Shown: in pieces, positions 40,801 to 55,100 of the stretch
How the letters are laid out: each line of letters opens with the position of its first letter
Numbering within the stretch: position 1 is the stretch's first letter
Origin: Balanoglossus misakiensis
Lineage: Eukaryota; Hemichordata
NCBI GenBank assembly: GCA_040954595.2
Contig: CM082583.2
Span: forward strand, 7,316,001-7,380,000
Direction: 5' to 3'
Length of the DNA stretch: 64,000 bases
The notes under the pieces: model-generated
Seen by the model: only the letters and a program-made list of their open reading frames with translations
Database searches by the model: none
Told to the model about the DNA's origin: nothing
Position numbers and translations under genes: made by a program

Positions 40801-43691
40801 ATTGGAAATTATTTTGGAGAATATAGACACTGCACATGATCACAAGGAATAAAATATGGAATATATGATTCAGCATTAATTTGAGGGCGATATGCTGTGG
40901 TGCTAGGAAGTCAAACACTTGAGATTTTGTTCCAGTGACTTTTCCACTGTAGAAGTTTAACTTCTCCATGTTTCGCATGTCACTGTACACAACGCGATGA
41001 CATCACGAGTGCACATCTTACACCGACGGGAATCTGGTTTTCACCAGTTGAAAAAAGAAAAAAGTATAAAAATAATCACCTTCCCCTAATCTGATTTTGG
41101 ATATTAAAAACTAACAAAGGGATAATGATATTAAGGTTTACCAGTTAATTTCATCCATTTTCACTGGTCTGTAATTACTCTTACGGGGCACAAAGGCAAA
41201 CATGCTCATTTGCTGGGGTTCGGCACCTCGACAACAACAATGGTCGGGCCCGTGTAATTAAAATTACACACAGTACAAAGGTGTTCACACTCCTGCCTGT
41301 TCGGCTCTGCGTCAATGCTCGTTCCCTCGCAGGGTCGGTTATGAATACCCCTTATGAATGGCAAAACGGTTGTGATAACATCAAAACAGATCTGCATCCC
41401 GGTGACTCTATTGATATCTTTGATTTAATTTTATCTATCTTTATCAGCATCTTGAATAATTAATCTATTCAGCCCAGCCAGATGCAGCGAAAGTTTTTCA
41501 TTATGCGCCAAGTGCATTAAATTTCTGCCGCACAATGCCCGAGCGCGGTGTCCTGCCGCCTCGGCGCATAACCAAGTTCCACTCCTTTCAATAACCGCAT
41601 CCTTTCAATGGGGGAAAATATAAAGCCAGGTAAAACAGCTTATTAATAATAAACTGCAGGATGTCGCTTGCCTAGGCAGTCGGTTGATGTATATTTAAAC
41701 GGTAAATATTCTTGCGCACAGTGGGGGACGTCATCCCTTTTTCCCCCTTGCCTTCATCAACTTCTGAACGCAGCCCAGAGAAATTTGCGCGGAGTTATTA
41801 TCCCCCATTCATAACAAAGGATTTTTTCTTCACCATTAAAGTTTAAACCCCAGGAAATTGTCGAACATGATAAAAGGTGCACAGAGTCTTTCACAGAGAA
41901 AAGAACCCGGTTTGCAAACACAGCGTTCCAGTGTCTGGGGGAGTGTGGCGATATTGGAAAGCTGTGTGTGTTCCGTCCGTGCCAGGCCAGCAAAAACCGA
42001 CAGAGGGCCCTGCTGGGCTGGCAAGAATCACACTCGTGTTTACAAACCTTAGAAATACACAGTTGACTAGACAGACACACACTGACAACTGCAGGTCAAC
42101 CGTTTTTTTTTTTCTTCTTCGCCATCATTTTAATCCTGCCTTGCTTTGAAGTTTTTTAGTGTGAAAAGTCAGCGTGCATCCACATACCTTTTGTTCTCAC
42201 AGCCGAGGGAATGATCTTCAGTTTTTCTTTCTCGCGACTCTTTTCCTGCAAGGGGGCATGAGAGAGAGAGAGAGAAAAAAAAAGGATGTTAAAGTGAATG
42301 AGGGGCTGATAGACGTGGAGTTGAAAATCTAGATGTTGCCTTCGATGGTGAGAAGAGTACATGGAGGAAGGGCTCTGGGCACTGAAATGTTTTCCAATAT
42401 TGTGTTACGGGTAAGAAGCCTGCCACTGATCATGTAGCCTCCGAGTCATGCAACTTCCTCCACAGTTTTCCAGTGTAACCTATCCCCGCGATACGGAGCG
42501 CTTCGCTTCCTGCTGAGGTCGGTGGCAGACGAGGAAATCTGGATCAATACCGGCGACAAAGAAGCTGGCTGGTGTTTGGAAGTGAGATCAGGTACGCGCC
42601 ATTGTTGTGACAGGATAATGGCGGAAAGTTATCGTGTGCATCTGTTGTAACCTGAAGAGCCCCGGACCCGGGCGCAATCATTTGTCCGTCAATAATGCTG
42701 CCGTAAGCTGATAGCTCGGCCCAAACCATCAATATCGGCGAAGAGGCAGTTTTTCTCGATCAATACCAGAGATACAGAATACACCACGCGTGGGCAAACA
42801 CACAAAAAAATCCAAGAATAGAATCCAGTTCCCTCCAGACTTCATTCAGATTTACCCTTGCGTAGCTTCAATGCTGGTATCTTGCAAGTTATCACTTACT
42901 CCATTTCACCTCAAAAACTGTTTAATTTTAACATTTCATTGCAAAACTATGCCACCTGCCAAAAATATATCAAACTTTCAATCTTATGATTTACTCCAAT
43001 TCAGATCACAAGAATTCCCATGAATTCAAACTGAACTTATACAAAAAAATAATAATTTACAAGAAAAAATGAAACACAAATATCTGTCACCTGAAAAATT
43101 GATTTTCTTCATAACAATGAGCCTGACTTTCAAAATGAGATAAACAGACAAGCACTCCCATTATGAAAATTGGTTTTAAGTTGTGCAACATCGACGTTAT
43201 TTATGTCAATGTTCGGGGCATTTCTGTCTGACTATATGACATTTTCATTAATCTTTTTTTTTTGCAGAAAAAAAGTAGCTGTACATCCAAAATGTCAACA
43301 TACAACTTCAACTGTAAATGATACCAAGCACTCAAAGAAATGGTTCATCGGAATAAAAAAAATTACTGAAATACAGCAAAATGTATCATCTCGGTCGCAT
43401 TTCTTTTCTGATATCAAAACAGTTATCAGATATATGCAGCATGATTAAAATGAAATCCAATACGCTCAAAACCAGTTACACTGGAAACACAGGAAACGTG
43501 ATGGAATATGAACTGATTTTGACTCAGCTAAGTCAGTATTGGAGATAAATTTAATTTTTCAAACGTTTTTTTTCCCTTTATCCCTCCCACCCTTCACCCT
43601 ATCAAAGTCCAACCACATCACATGATTATTATTTAGAAAATCCCTAAGTCAGACCAAAGTACCAAAGTATGGTGGGGAAATGGTTAATATA

Positions 43692-43761
<70 letters not shown>

Positions 43762-46027
43762 TGCTCTATATCTACACATACCTACCTACCTATCCACACA
43801 CACAATCACAGACAATACTTTCCATGCATTTTTAATTTAAGGTACCCACCTATAAACACAAAATATCAACAAATCTTATGACAGCTGTAAAACAATAGAC
43901 GGTAGACACAGCCTAGAATTTCGAGAATTTTTAAGTTAATGAGACTGACTTAGCTGCCAGAAATTATGATTGATAGGTACCTCGTGTTTACTCTGAACCA
44001 ACAGAAAAGCCTGCCCTGGTTAATATTTCTTCTTTCTGTTGACTTGCTCAAAGTGAAATTTCAAGAGCCCCCTCTTTACGTTGTTTTAACTTCTCTGTTT
44101 CTAAACGCAGTCATATATGTTCGTGTCAGGGCCAAATGTCTCGGCGCGGATGCTGTTTACTCCGGGGTTGTCATGGAAACCCCGCTGTAATATGTGTAGG
44201 GTTTATCGCGGTGGTGGTGCAGGTTGCTCGCCGTCTTTCAAGGGCACTTAAAGAAGTGATCAACTGCCCCCTAGTTTGCTTTGAGGCTTTTACGCAAATT
44301 CTTCTGCAGCTCCAGCCCGGGCAGTCAAATACTAGTCTAGCTCAAATGAATCAATCTTTAAGAAACCACCATACAGGGGGGAAAAAAGAATGAAAAACCT
44401 GCAAACATTTGGAAACTAACTGATTAGAATTCTGCAGACCTCAGAGTGATGAAAATCAAAATATGTATATATCAAGTCACAGTGCTTTGCCAGTGCACAA
44501 TATTCAGTGAAGACAGTCGTCGGTTAAACTCTAATCACGTGGTAAGAGTCTCTGCTGCATCAAAACTGCAATCATTGCCTGTGGTCCTCCAAAACAAGGC
44601 TGCGTCATGCTCTAGTTTAATTAAAAAAATATCTCCTCCTGGAATGAATACTGTACAGGTATCAATGGGCGCTGACATGTTTTACAGGAAATCATTCGAT
44701 TTTTACTCTCACTGCCTATAAAGCAGTATATACCGACCTCTCCATATAAAATAACATTTCATAAATTCAATTATTACAACTGCCCTGATCGCGGCACACC
44801 AGTAACTAAGTGCCTTTTATCACAAAATAGCTTCCTATTAAAATGATGAAGTTTACTGCAGCATCGGTGAATGAGAACAGAAAATATTATATTATTTTTT
44901 ATTATTTTCACTGTGCATGTATATATAATGTCTGAATGTTTATAAGAAGCTGTACACGGGTAGTCATATTTTGGGGGATATTCGACAATCAAGATATTTC
45001 TACTCTCAGTGCATGCACGGCAAGATATAGAGACACACATCTCACTAGGTGACAATAGCATGGTGTAACTTTACCTTCAAACTCAAATCGTGAATATGAT
45101 GTGAAAAGATGCAACCTCTGCAGGCTTTCACCTGAACTGGAGAAGATCTGACCTTTCGTTTTACCCCGGCAGGAAAATTTGACATTTAAATATACCTCAT
45201 GGCTGTCATTAAAACGAAGATTTTTTTCAAAACATTGCAGGTGATGTGGTTATACTTGCTTTACTTAGTTATTGGCAACTGCATCTTTTTGACATTATTT
45301 TTAGTCATGTTTATTCCTTTGGTAGGAAATTATGTTGTTATTCACACTTAAATACAGTCCATACAGTCCAACTCAAGCTCTCCAAATGGACATAACACAA
45401 AAATCATTTCGCCGTTTAATTTTTGGTCAAACAACCAGCAACTGAGCATATATCAACACACACAACAAACAAACAAACAAAAGCTATCAAAAGAAACTAA
45501 AATAACCAAAACAATATCAAAAGCGAGTCACTTTGCCCCTTCAAAACATAACACCCAACCAACTCAAAAAATCAGAAACATTATACAAATATAATTTCCT
45601 TCTTAAATCATATTTCATTAAAACAGAATTTCTCTCCTCATAACTGTCAGTTTGCGTGAAATATACACTGAATGTTATATTTGTCAACCAACATTCATCA
45701 ATCACATTTTGTCCATTTTTGCTTCTATGTAAAGTAGGGTATGTTATAAAGTCTCTTCTCAAGGCAAGTTCTGATGTACACCAAGGAAGAGGTGAATCAC
45801 GACTGGTTCCAGTAACAACCAGATGGTTTTCGATTTGATGTTGTCATGGCAACTTGAGAAATCCAGTGTCAATGACCCTGCTTACTTTTTCACTTTAATA
45901 ACAAATTTTATCAATCTGAGAACCTCAAACCAGCTGCCAAACCCACCTACATTCTACCCAAACTTAATTGCTGAATCTGTAGTATAGTATCTGGATACAA
46001 TCATTTTCTTTAGTGCTACACCAGAAG

Positions 46028-46107
<80 letters not shown>

Positions 46108-49100
46108 GTAGTGATCATTCTACTGTGAAAACCTCCAACACTATACTGCACAATATATATGAGTGATGAACTTGTGTGTTTTTGAAAATATTTACACTGA
46201 GCCCCTGCTGACAATACAGAATATACTCCGGTTTGGAGAGACTGCAGAACACACTGGCACTGCTGTTCCCAAATCTCCAAAGATGGTTTTATATGCAGCA
46301 AAGTCTACACTTGGTAATTATCGTGGAGTCCACATGTCTGCTTCAAATGTCGCAACGCTGAAGTCAAAATAAACCATTTACGGGTTGAAATTTTCCAGTA
46401 GCTCCCAGCCCCCCACTTTTTTTATTTCTGAAGCAAATACATTTTGACAGTTTGCAACTTTGCAGTCGGGTATGCGCTCATCAATTTTGGATAATAATTA
46501 TAAATATTTGATCAGTTAAGACTAACAGCTTGCAGTGCGGAGTCGGGTTGCCCTTGGGTAACTCGCACACTCCGCTCAATCTGTGTTAAAGTCACCCGAA
46601 GAATATCAGCCGTGATTTTCACGGAGAGATCAGGCGCGCACGATTTCGCGAGAAAAGCAGTTTGAGTTCCACTTTTGAGGGTCATCATTTCCGTTTCTCG
46701 CCCGACACCTTTTTTTAAATCCTCTGCCGTGCGTCCTTCTTCAAACGGAGAACACATCTGCTTAGTAGCACTGAACGTAACTCTGCATTTTACTGTCACT
46801 TACGCACTCATTACACCCTTGTAATTCATCAAAATCAAATGACCATACTCTGCACTTGTCAGTCTGTGTGATTTAGTGTGGATGTACTCCTCCTTAATGA
46901 GTTAAGCAGCAACTCTTTCAAGAGAGGTGTTTTTTGAGACGAGAAGCCGCAAAATACAATCCACATGAAAATTAAAAGCAAGGAGTTTTTTTTATACATT
47001 TGCGAACATGAAATGTGAGATGCACATTTTACTAGGCTTCAACCGCGAATCTCTGCCTGGATAGTTTTTTTTTTGCTTGAATGCCAATGCACGTAGCTGT
47101 CACATCAAAGTTTGACTCATGATGCAAGAGCACTAAATGCTTACAAGCTGCAATTCTCAGCTTTTTGACAGCATTTCATCTTTTAGATCAATTTCTCAAC
47201 TTTCGTCACAGCGCTCCAGATTTTGGTTACCTCTTTCTAACCAATACAACACACTAGCAACCTCTGATTTCAATCTGCCTCCTGAAGTAAAGTTTGCATC
47301 AATATTTCCCCTTCAAAAATCCAATATTTTTTATGGCTTAAGTTTTTCTTTTAGCTTCTAATTGAAAAGAAAAAAAAAGTATCTCACCAAAACAAAACCG
47401 CACAGGCTTTTATGACCACATTAGCCTGGGGCAAGATCCATAATAATTTATGTCTGAATTTTATCTTTGTAAAACATCTCAGCCTAAAATTTTGCTTCAT
47501 TACCCGAACAGCTTGAAAAATGGTGTTCTTCACACTACTTTTTAGAATAAAGGTATGGCTAGTACAAATACTGATTGTGAAACATTTTAAAACTGCTTTT
47601 GTGGACACATATAGAGACTTATCTTGTGTGGGGTTTTTATGAAAAAAAAATTGAAAAACCTTGAGAGATGACATACCTCAATGAAAGATGCAAGAAGGGA
47701 ACAACTCATCTCCTGCTCCAGAATCTTCTTGGTGGCGGCGTTGTCAAAGCAACAGGCGATCAGGGTAGGAAAGAGAACGCTCATCAGTCTGGGATCGCTG
47801 AAGTACTGGAACGGCAAACTACACAACTGCTGCAGCAGAGTTGGCGTGTTGCCTGACTGCACGATAAGCTGCAAAAATAACCACATAAAGTTATCTGAGT
47901 ATTTCATGTCACATCACTGAGCGTCCCAGATACAACAGATTTGAACTCAAAATCCACCATTTAAACGTAGTCTGCTTAATGTTACCGTGCTTTGTGGAGA
48001 ATAACCCTGTAAAATATGTTTCATAAACCTAACAGTCGTTTTCATCACAGATAGTAACGATTCCCCTTCCGATAAAGTTTTGACCAAAGGAATATTAAGA
48101 GGCTCTATCGAGAAGGATTTGGAAATAGTAAATTCTCATCCTTCAAATATTTGCGAACTGAAGTATTATTCTCTCACACAAGTTTATGCATGTAAATGGT
48201 GCATTTCAATCAACTCCACTTCTTCTCCTGTGTAGGGCTTTCAAAACCCAGACCTTTGTACGAAAATATCTGAAACTGAAACGTTTGTGTGTGTGGACTG
48301 TATACCATGAGTTTTCTTCCTTCACCCAGATTTGTATTGCTTTTCCTTGCTGTTGAATCTTTTTCACAACCACGATGCCCGAGGAAAAATAACAAATTTC
48401 ACGGCAACTTTAGTTTTTAATCACTCCTTTTTTTCATATGAGAGAATTTAATATTCAGTCCCCTAGTTGTGTTCAATCATTCATGCTCCTTTGGAACAGA
48501 AAATCCGCATGTTTCAAGCGACTGACATTTAAAAATGTGACAAAGTCGTAAAGTAAACTTTCAGTTCAACCAACAAACCACACCTGGTCTAAAATCTTCA
48601 TACAAATGAAACTTCCTGCAAAAACAACATGTACTTAGTTTGTTTGAAATCTTAAAGCATACTAAATTATACAGGGGTTGATGCATGGTTTATTTTTTAA
48701 TATACTTGAAAGAAGCATGTTTCTGGTATGGCATTTAACTCTGCCGATATCGGTGTGTGAATGAAAATTTTGCAATTTTCTTGAAATTCGACACATCAAA
48801 CAGCTGCCGCAGCACGCAACAATTTTGGAAGTATTATGGGTTGTATTGGGTCGACTGCTGATCTCGATGCGTGTAGGATATTTGCGATTGAATCCGAATC
48901 TGCAGCTCCAGTAACCATAACAACTTGATGATGTTTCACGGATACTTCACGAAGACTAAATTGAAGATGTGACAACGAAAGAAAAACCTGATCACACTTT
49001 CAGCGCTGACGAAAACAGCCCTTTAAGTCTGAGAGTCATTTCTTGTGTGATGCACGCTACATTTTCTACAGGGACAATCACTTTCTATGCACTAGTATTC

Positions 49101-52100
49101 TGTGAGATCTGATGCCTTTCAAACATTCTGGGTGACATCAATTCATTTTGATACAATTATTTTTTCTCAGAATAATACAGATTACCAAATAACTGACATG
49201 AGAACTTGTGACCTGAGTAATTCAGTAATCGAATCAGAGCCTCTGAAAAGTTTGTGGTCATCAAATTTGGCCTCTGAAAGTTTTACATTTTGCAAGTTCA
49301 TTTTCGCAGCCAGAAATATCACACATCTGTGATTGATTTCTGATTGATGAGCATGAACTTTATATTGATTAATTGGTGTAACCCTTGACAACCAACAGAT
49401 GCTACAATGCTGAATCTGTGCCCCTCTGTACATCATCCCCCTCCACAATCAAGGTCACTGACACGTACGGTCAGCCAACTGACACAGACAAAAAAAACGC
49501 ATGGTGCGTTACAAATACAAACAAAATGTGGTTTCTTTCAACGCAGGATATTCTACAATGGAACACTGACATCTCACTTAATTTTTTTTAAAAGAGATAT
49601 CAGTGAAACAGGCAACTATTCAATTATTTTGGATCAAATAAGCAATGGCATCTGTGTCTATTTGTACAGAATCACTTTGTGTCTGAGAAACGACTCTGGA
49701 TGGGCAGACAGTACACTATCTATACAGAAGTTTTCTGTAGTGCACATTCTCTGTTTATCAGTACTACAAATTAACCCTTTTTTTCTCTTGCCAGGGGCAC
49801 ACTGTTCTGTACAGAACATGCCAATGGTAAACAAATCCTAGAGAGAGAAAACACAAATTACAGGATGCATGCAAACTTCTCGAACTGATGATGATTCTCA
49901 GTGGTGCAAAATGGCCGACTAACTACTACTGAATACGTGGAAGACCTTAACAAATGACATGATTTGTAATAAGTTAATTTCAATTTTAACATTTTTATTT
50001 CTCATTTATGGCTCACAATAAACACCATATGAATGTGTTAATGGATAAATGATAAGCGGCCTGAAGCCAATCGTCAGAGACAGATGCACACTATCAAAAT
50101 TCATCAAACGATTGCAGGATTTTTGAACAATTTTCACGAGCTAAACATTGGTGGAGGAAGCACTGGAGGTGTTTGCATGCCTCAGAGAGGATATTTTTAG
50201 TATATGTTGTAAATTCTGGCTGAAATGTCAGCCAAAAAAAAATCTTGTTTCCAAATGTTGAAGATTAAATACGGTTAAAATATCATAAAGGGCTAAGAGT
50301 GTTATTGATGATGGGGCCGTGCAACAGATGGGACAGTGGATAGTTTTCGATAAATTAAGCCTTAATGGTCGACAAAAGAGACAGTTTAAAACCGTTCCTT
50401 GTGACAATATTCTAGCCATATTGGGATGAAGAGATTACCAGTATGGCCACTGGGCATTCCGTATTAGCCGTCGTCGTCCAATGCTGTCATTTTCTTTTTT
50501 ACCGGGAACTAAATTAAATTCTGCCAGTACTCAATATTGTACTCAGCCTGCAACATATTTCGCACAGCTCAAATACTTGCCTCAGTCGAGAAAAAAAAAA
50601 ATGGGATTAGATTTTTGGGGGGTAGAAACAAACATTTTCCGAACATGTGCAATGTTGATTGCAAACACTGTAATCATTATGATTGAAAAAAAAGTCACAA
50701 AAAATGGCCACAGCAGAAAAAGCCTGGCGTTGTTTTCTTTTGTTCTGGTGGGTGTGTGAGCAACGCCACTATTTTGCACGAGCGTAACCTTTGCCAATGA
50801 TTGTAATGGTCGAACAGTTTCAATGAAGGCGAACACCAGGTAGGTGGGTGTATGGAAGGGTGGGTGGGATCGGCGAGAATGTGCCAAAGATCATTCTGCG
50901 ACTGCGACGGGATTAATGGAAACAAGACAACCAAAAGGGCATGCAGCAGCAACAGACAGATTGATGCAGCAACTAGTCACACTAAACAGTATAACGTATG
51001 TGTACGTACAAACCGAGATACAAACACACTCAATTTCAAGCCGGGGCATAAATTTTACACCTAAAAAGTGCACCATATGATAGCTAGCTAGCAAGGCAAA
51101 TTAAATAAGAGTTGCAACACTAAACATAGTGGTAATATTTTCTGAGGTACAAAAGCTGAACAACTTGTGAGTTTTACGAGATCCATATTGTTGCCAGGTT
51201 ACCTGGCGACCAATGCAAACAGGGTCCCCTCTTCTTCTTTTCAGCACAAGTCAAATTTGGGTGTTTAAATCTGGGGAGGGGGGGGGGATTATTCTTGCAA
51301 ATAGGTGTCTGACTCAACAAATGAAGAGACGAGATGAAACGCACTCAACCATATTGGTTTCACAGTACGGATATATTCATCCAATTCACCTGAGCGTGTC
51401 ACTAGTGTCAGTAGCCATTGATTTCACAAGAAGCCGGACAATCGACAGGGGTGGTCGTTTTTCAAATTGTCAGCTCGATAAAGAGCCCCGGCCCATTGGA
51501 AGAGACGTCTGCGACAAAAGAAGTAAACACGGCCATATTGCCTGGCAATTAACAGTGTCCATCCACTGTCGGTTGAAAAAAGAGCAGTGAAATATGGCGG
51601 GGGAAATTATCTGACGAACGTGCTGTACTTGTCATGAAAAACATATTCTTTTCTCCCCTAATTGTTTGCATGAATGCAGAAAATTCCATTAAACGATGCT
51701 GTTCAACTGAAGCCAGCGCATTCACATGCTGTTTAACCATTGATGCACGCATATTTTCCGAACGAGCAGAGTCAATGCCCTAATGCATCAAACACAGAAG
51801 AGAAGTCAGCAAACTTTGTGAAATGTAAACAAAGCACCACTCCCTGCGAACCGTGTGGCCCAAGGATGCAGACTGAGCAGAGCTGAAACAGTGGGAAATT
51901 CAACAACAAAGAACTTTGTATCCATGGAAGAGCCATGTTCCCGAAATCTTGTTAAGCTCTCTTAGTTACAGCCCCCCTCGTTGGCAACTCCAAAGACTGA
52001 TCTTAGTATGGTCTTCTCATAAATTTGATGACAAATACAACTTCCAATCAACCCTCAGTACCTGAAACTGAATTTCCACATCACATAACCCTTGGACAAA

Positions 52101-55100
52101 TCATCATCTTGTATTGTGAGATCTATGAATCCCATCCCTCTGATAATCTGTAGGAAATTTCCCTGATTAGACAAGACTACAGAAATTGCTACAAACATAC
52201 TATCAGATGGACATACAATTAGACAAATAGAAAGCTACAGATCTGGAAAACATTGGTGTCCCTAATTCCAGTTTTGAAAGTTTTCCCCAAGGCGAAATGA
52301 TATCAAGTTCTTGTCTCATCCCGTCAAGTATTTTATTGATTTCTAGACAAACTGTGTCCACTAATTCTCTTCTCCTGGTTTCTGTGCAAGTTCCAATCCC
52401 GGTCAGAGATCACAATCTCTGGGTCATAATTATTCTGTGTGAAGGCCAGATTCAGAATGAACGTACACTCAATGAAGGCCTCCGCTGGAAAAAATCTCTT
52501 CTCTGATGATCAATCTGCTAATACTATAATGTCTGGTTGAAGGTCGCATCAAAAGAGAAAACGTGCAAACTATGTCACGTTCACGGTTGAATAAAAAACT
52601 TTCAAGACAAATATGGATGAGAAACATAACTTATTATTCTTTGACGTAAAACTCAGAAAAAGTTCACTGGTTTCCACTGTCCTCTGGATGACTTATGCCT
52701 GCAAGATACACATATCACTGAACATCGCTATCAATTATGGATATCACTTTCCATTTAAAATGATATTGAATATTCTCAATACCGTTTGATAATGTAAAAT
52801 ACCCAGATTGTGGATATGCTTACGATTCCATAGAAATGTCAGAGTTGTTTCATTCTGAGTTTTACCGAGAACAATTTGCATAATACACCGACATCATCTG
52901 GTGTAAACTTGTTTAACATGACATGATGCCACGATATTTGCAATATTTCCACCACCTGACTTTTCTTAACCAATAATGTATGGTATTTATATTTTAGGCT
53001 TCTTAAAATCCAAAGTCCACCAATCACAGAGAACAGGTGAAACATGGAACTTAAGGACTCATTTATCCAAATTTTTGAACCTGAGAGCTCTGGGTGTAAA
53101 ATTCTAGCCTGCGGACCAAGAATATATTAAGAGAAAAAAAATCTGAAAGGTACTAAAATAATTTCAATTTTTTCTTCAATAGATTGGAAAATAGTTCTGA
53201 CAAACTGACAGGAACCTGTACTCTTTTGCACAGACAACTGCTGTAAGAAAGAGAGAGATTTAGGGAGTAAATTGACCAACTATTTGGAAATCAGCTTACG
53301 GTATCCACTTACAAAAAAAATTGAGTGTTTCTATGTTGCTGGGCTGAGGCTTAATAATACGTCCACAGTAGATTCGACTCGCAATAGAAAGAAATTGAGA
53401 GATTTTTGGATTTGGTCACACTTCCTACTCAACAACTAATCCATTAAAAACTGCCTCCTCTATTCCGTTTAGGAATATTAACAGGACACCGATTAAAAAT
53501 ACTTACTTTCAGGCATTTTTTGAGGAGGAGTATTTAACAGGGAGGACTGATGGCAGTCGGAACAGCACTCCTCTGTCGAAGCGAAATATCCTTCACTTTT
53601 CATAACTGTGTACGTTTGAACCAAAATGAAGAATTAATGCTTCGCCTTTTCGTCAAAAACATTTTCCAGCAGAGACCCAATCTCGTGGTTTATTCATTGG
53701 ATTAAGCTGCAAGTACAGCATTGTGCAATTACAAAAATTAGTGTCGGATTTGCAGGTAAATCGCTTTGCTAATACTTCTTAATTTGTCTACGCGGATTAT
53801 GGTCAATCAGAAAATTATTACGGTCACCATAATATTTGGGGATTTGCGTTACCGCGAAGGACTTAGCATTGGGTTGTATGTGATCATGACATTTATATAG
53901 ACTCCCCCTCCCACCATGTGACTTTATTATGGAATCATCCTATAAAGTTGCTGAAACAAGCAGCGAACAAGACCCATGCAGTATCTCCCTGTGCAAGTTT
54001 TCATCTGTTGAAAACCTGGATATTTAGCTTTACAAGGATGCAATCAAGCATTTCCCCCAAGTGCACATTGCACAATCACATAAAACATTCAGTTCACAAA
54101 GTCATTCGCAAACATAAAATTGAAGCATTCTCTATTTAAAAAAAAAACGACTTTTAATTTGCAAGTGTATATCCTAAGATAAAACGCACACTGAGTATTA
54201 ATACGTTTGTGTGAACATACATTTAGTCTAGAGTATATCATATTACTTGACTCTGAGAATGGCTTTGAATGTCACTTCAATCCAGAATTACTGTTTACTT
54301 GAGCATTTTCAGTTGTAATATCACGTTATCAATCATTTTCAGAAGTTTATGACATCTAAGAATATTCAGGTGTGGAGAGAACTCAGTTTATACATGATTG
54401 AGTTTCTAAGAGCATCAAACATGGTTTGACTTTTAAGGATACAAGGGCAGAATAGTTTGGCTTCATAGCATGGTTCATATTAAATATTGTTCAATTAAAA
54501 TGCTTATCAGCCAGGTAATTATTAAATTTAATAGAAAAAATCACCCCTCTTTGGATGGTTTTACTGAGCAGAATTCATGTGTGGATATGAAAATTTTGCA
54601 GTTGAGTTTCTGGGAATCTGTTATCTTTCAGAAGTTTCTGGGAATCTGTGATCTTTCAAATATTCAATAGTTTCTGGGAATGTGTAAAAATACATAAGAA
54701 CTCATCAATGATTCTGCCGGTTGGTTTATTTTATCCGAAGGCAATTCTTGCGAAGAATGTGTTTCACATGAGCAAAAAATCCTCCTTCAAAGATTTTGGG
54801 CATGTATTTAAATTCTGGAATGGTGGGGAAAATACAGCATCATTAAACAATGCAAGGAGGCAATGTAACTCAAATCTGGAACAGAGAATTCATCATAAAA
54901 ATACACAAACCTATCTTTACAGAGCATAATTAGGAAAATTGGCGGCATGAGAATATAGCCATGGAATAAATATTTGGAAATGATTTTATGGAAATTTTGC
55001 AGTTGATCGAAATTGGATTCATATGCAAAGCAGTAGAAAATGAGATCTTTAGTTCAATATTATACAAGGTGTTAATTTCATGTTGTTTGATTTCGCTGGA

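Larger units (their letters stand above)
25804..42187 (-). other. SCAPER giant intron o/p, 16.4 kb
   Basis: Donor CAAAAG|GTATGT and acceptor GTCTTTGCAG. The longest intron in the window, with no supportable exon on either strand. It is A/T-rich and CpG-poor between a series of CpG-retaining patches (27140-27630, 29280-29850, 30836-31310, 32290-32460, 34680-34920, 37600-38170, 38690-38970, 41160-41830). It holds one MITE-like copy at 36873-36970. Confidence 0.75.
42246..47676 (-). other. SCAPER giant intron n/o, 5.4 kb
   Basis: Donor GAG|GTATGT and acceptor CCCTTGCAG. It contains a (TCTA)17 array, an almost perfect (TG)n array of 79 bp, two good X-box-like sites (44167, 45840) and CpG-retaining patches at 42430-42790, 44090-44330 and 46510-46800. 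No in-phase exon was found. Confidence 0.75.

Noticed and set aside
45954-46301. Thr-His repeat protein on the minus strand
   Set aside because: It is the translation of the (TG)n microsatellite at 46031-46109.
49407-49841. 144-codon plus-strand frame inside a SCAPER intron
   Set aside because: No domain or codon bias; a second overlapping frame is also open. The region is intronic on the other strand.
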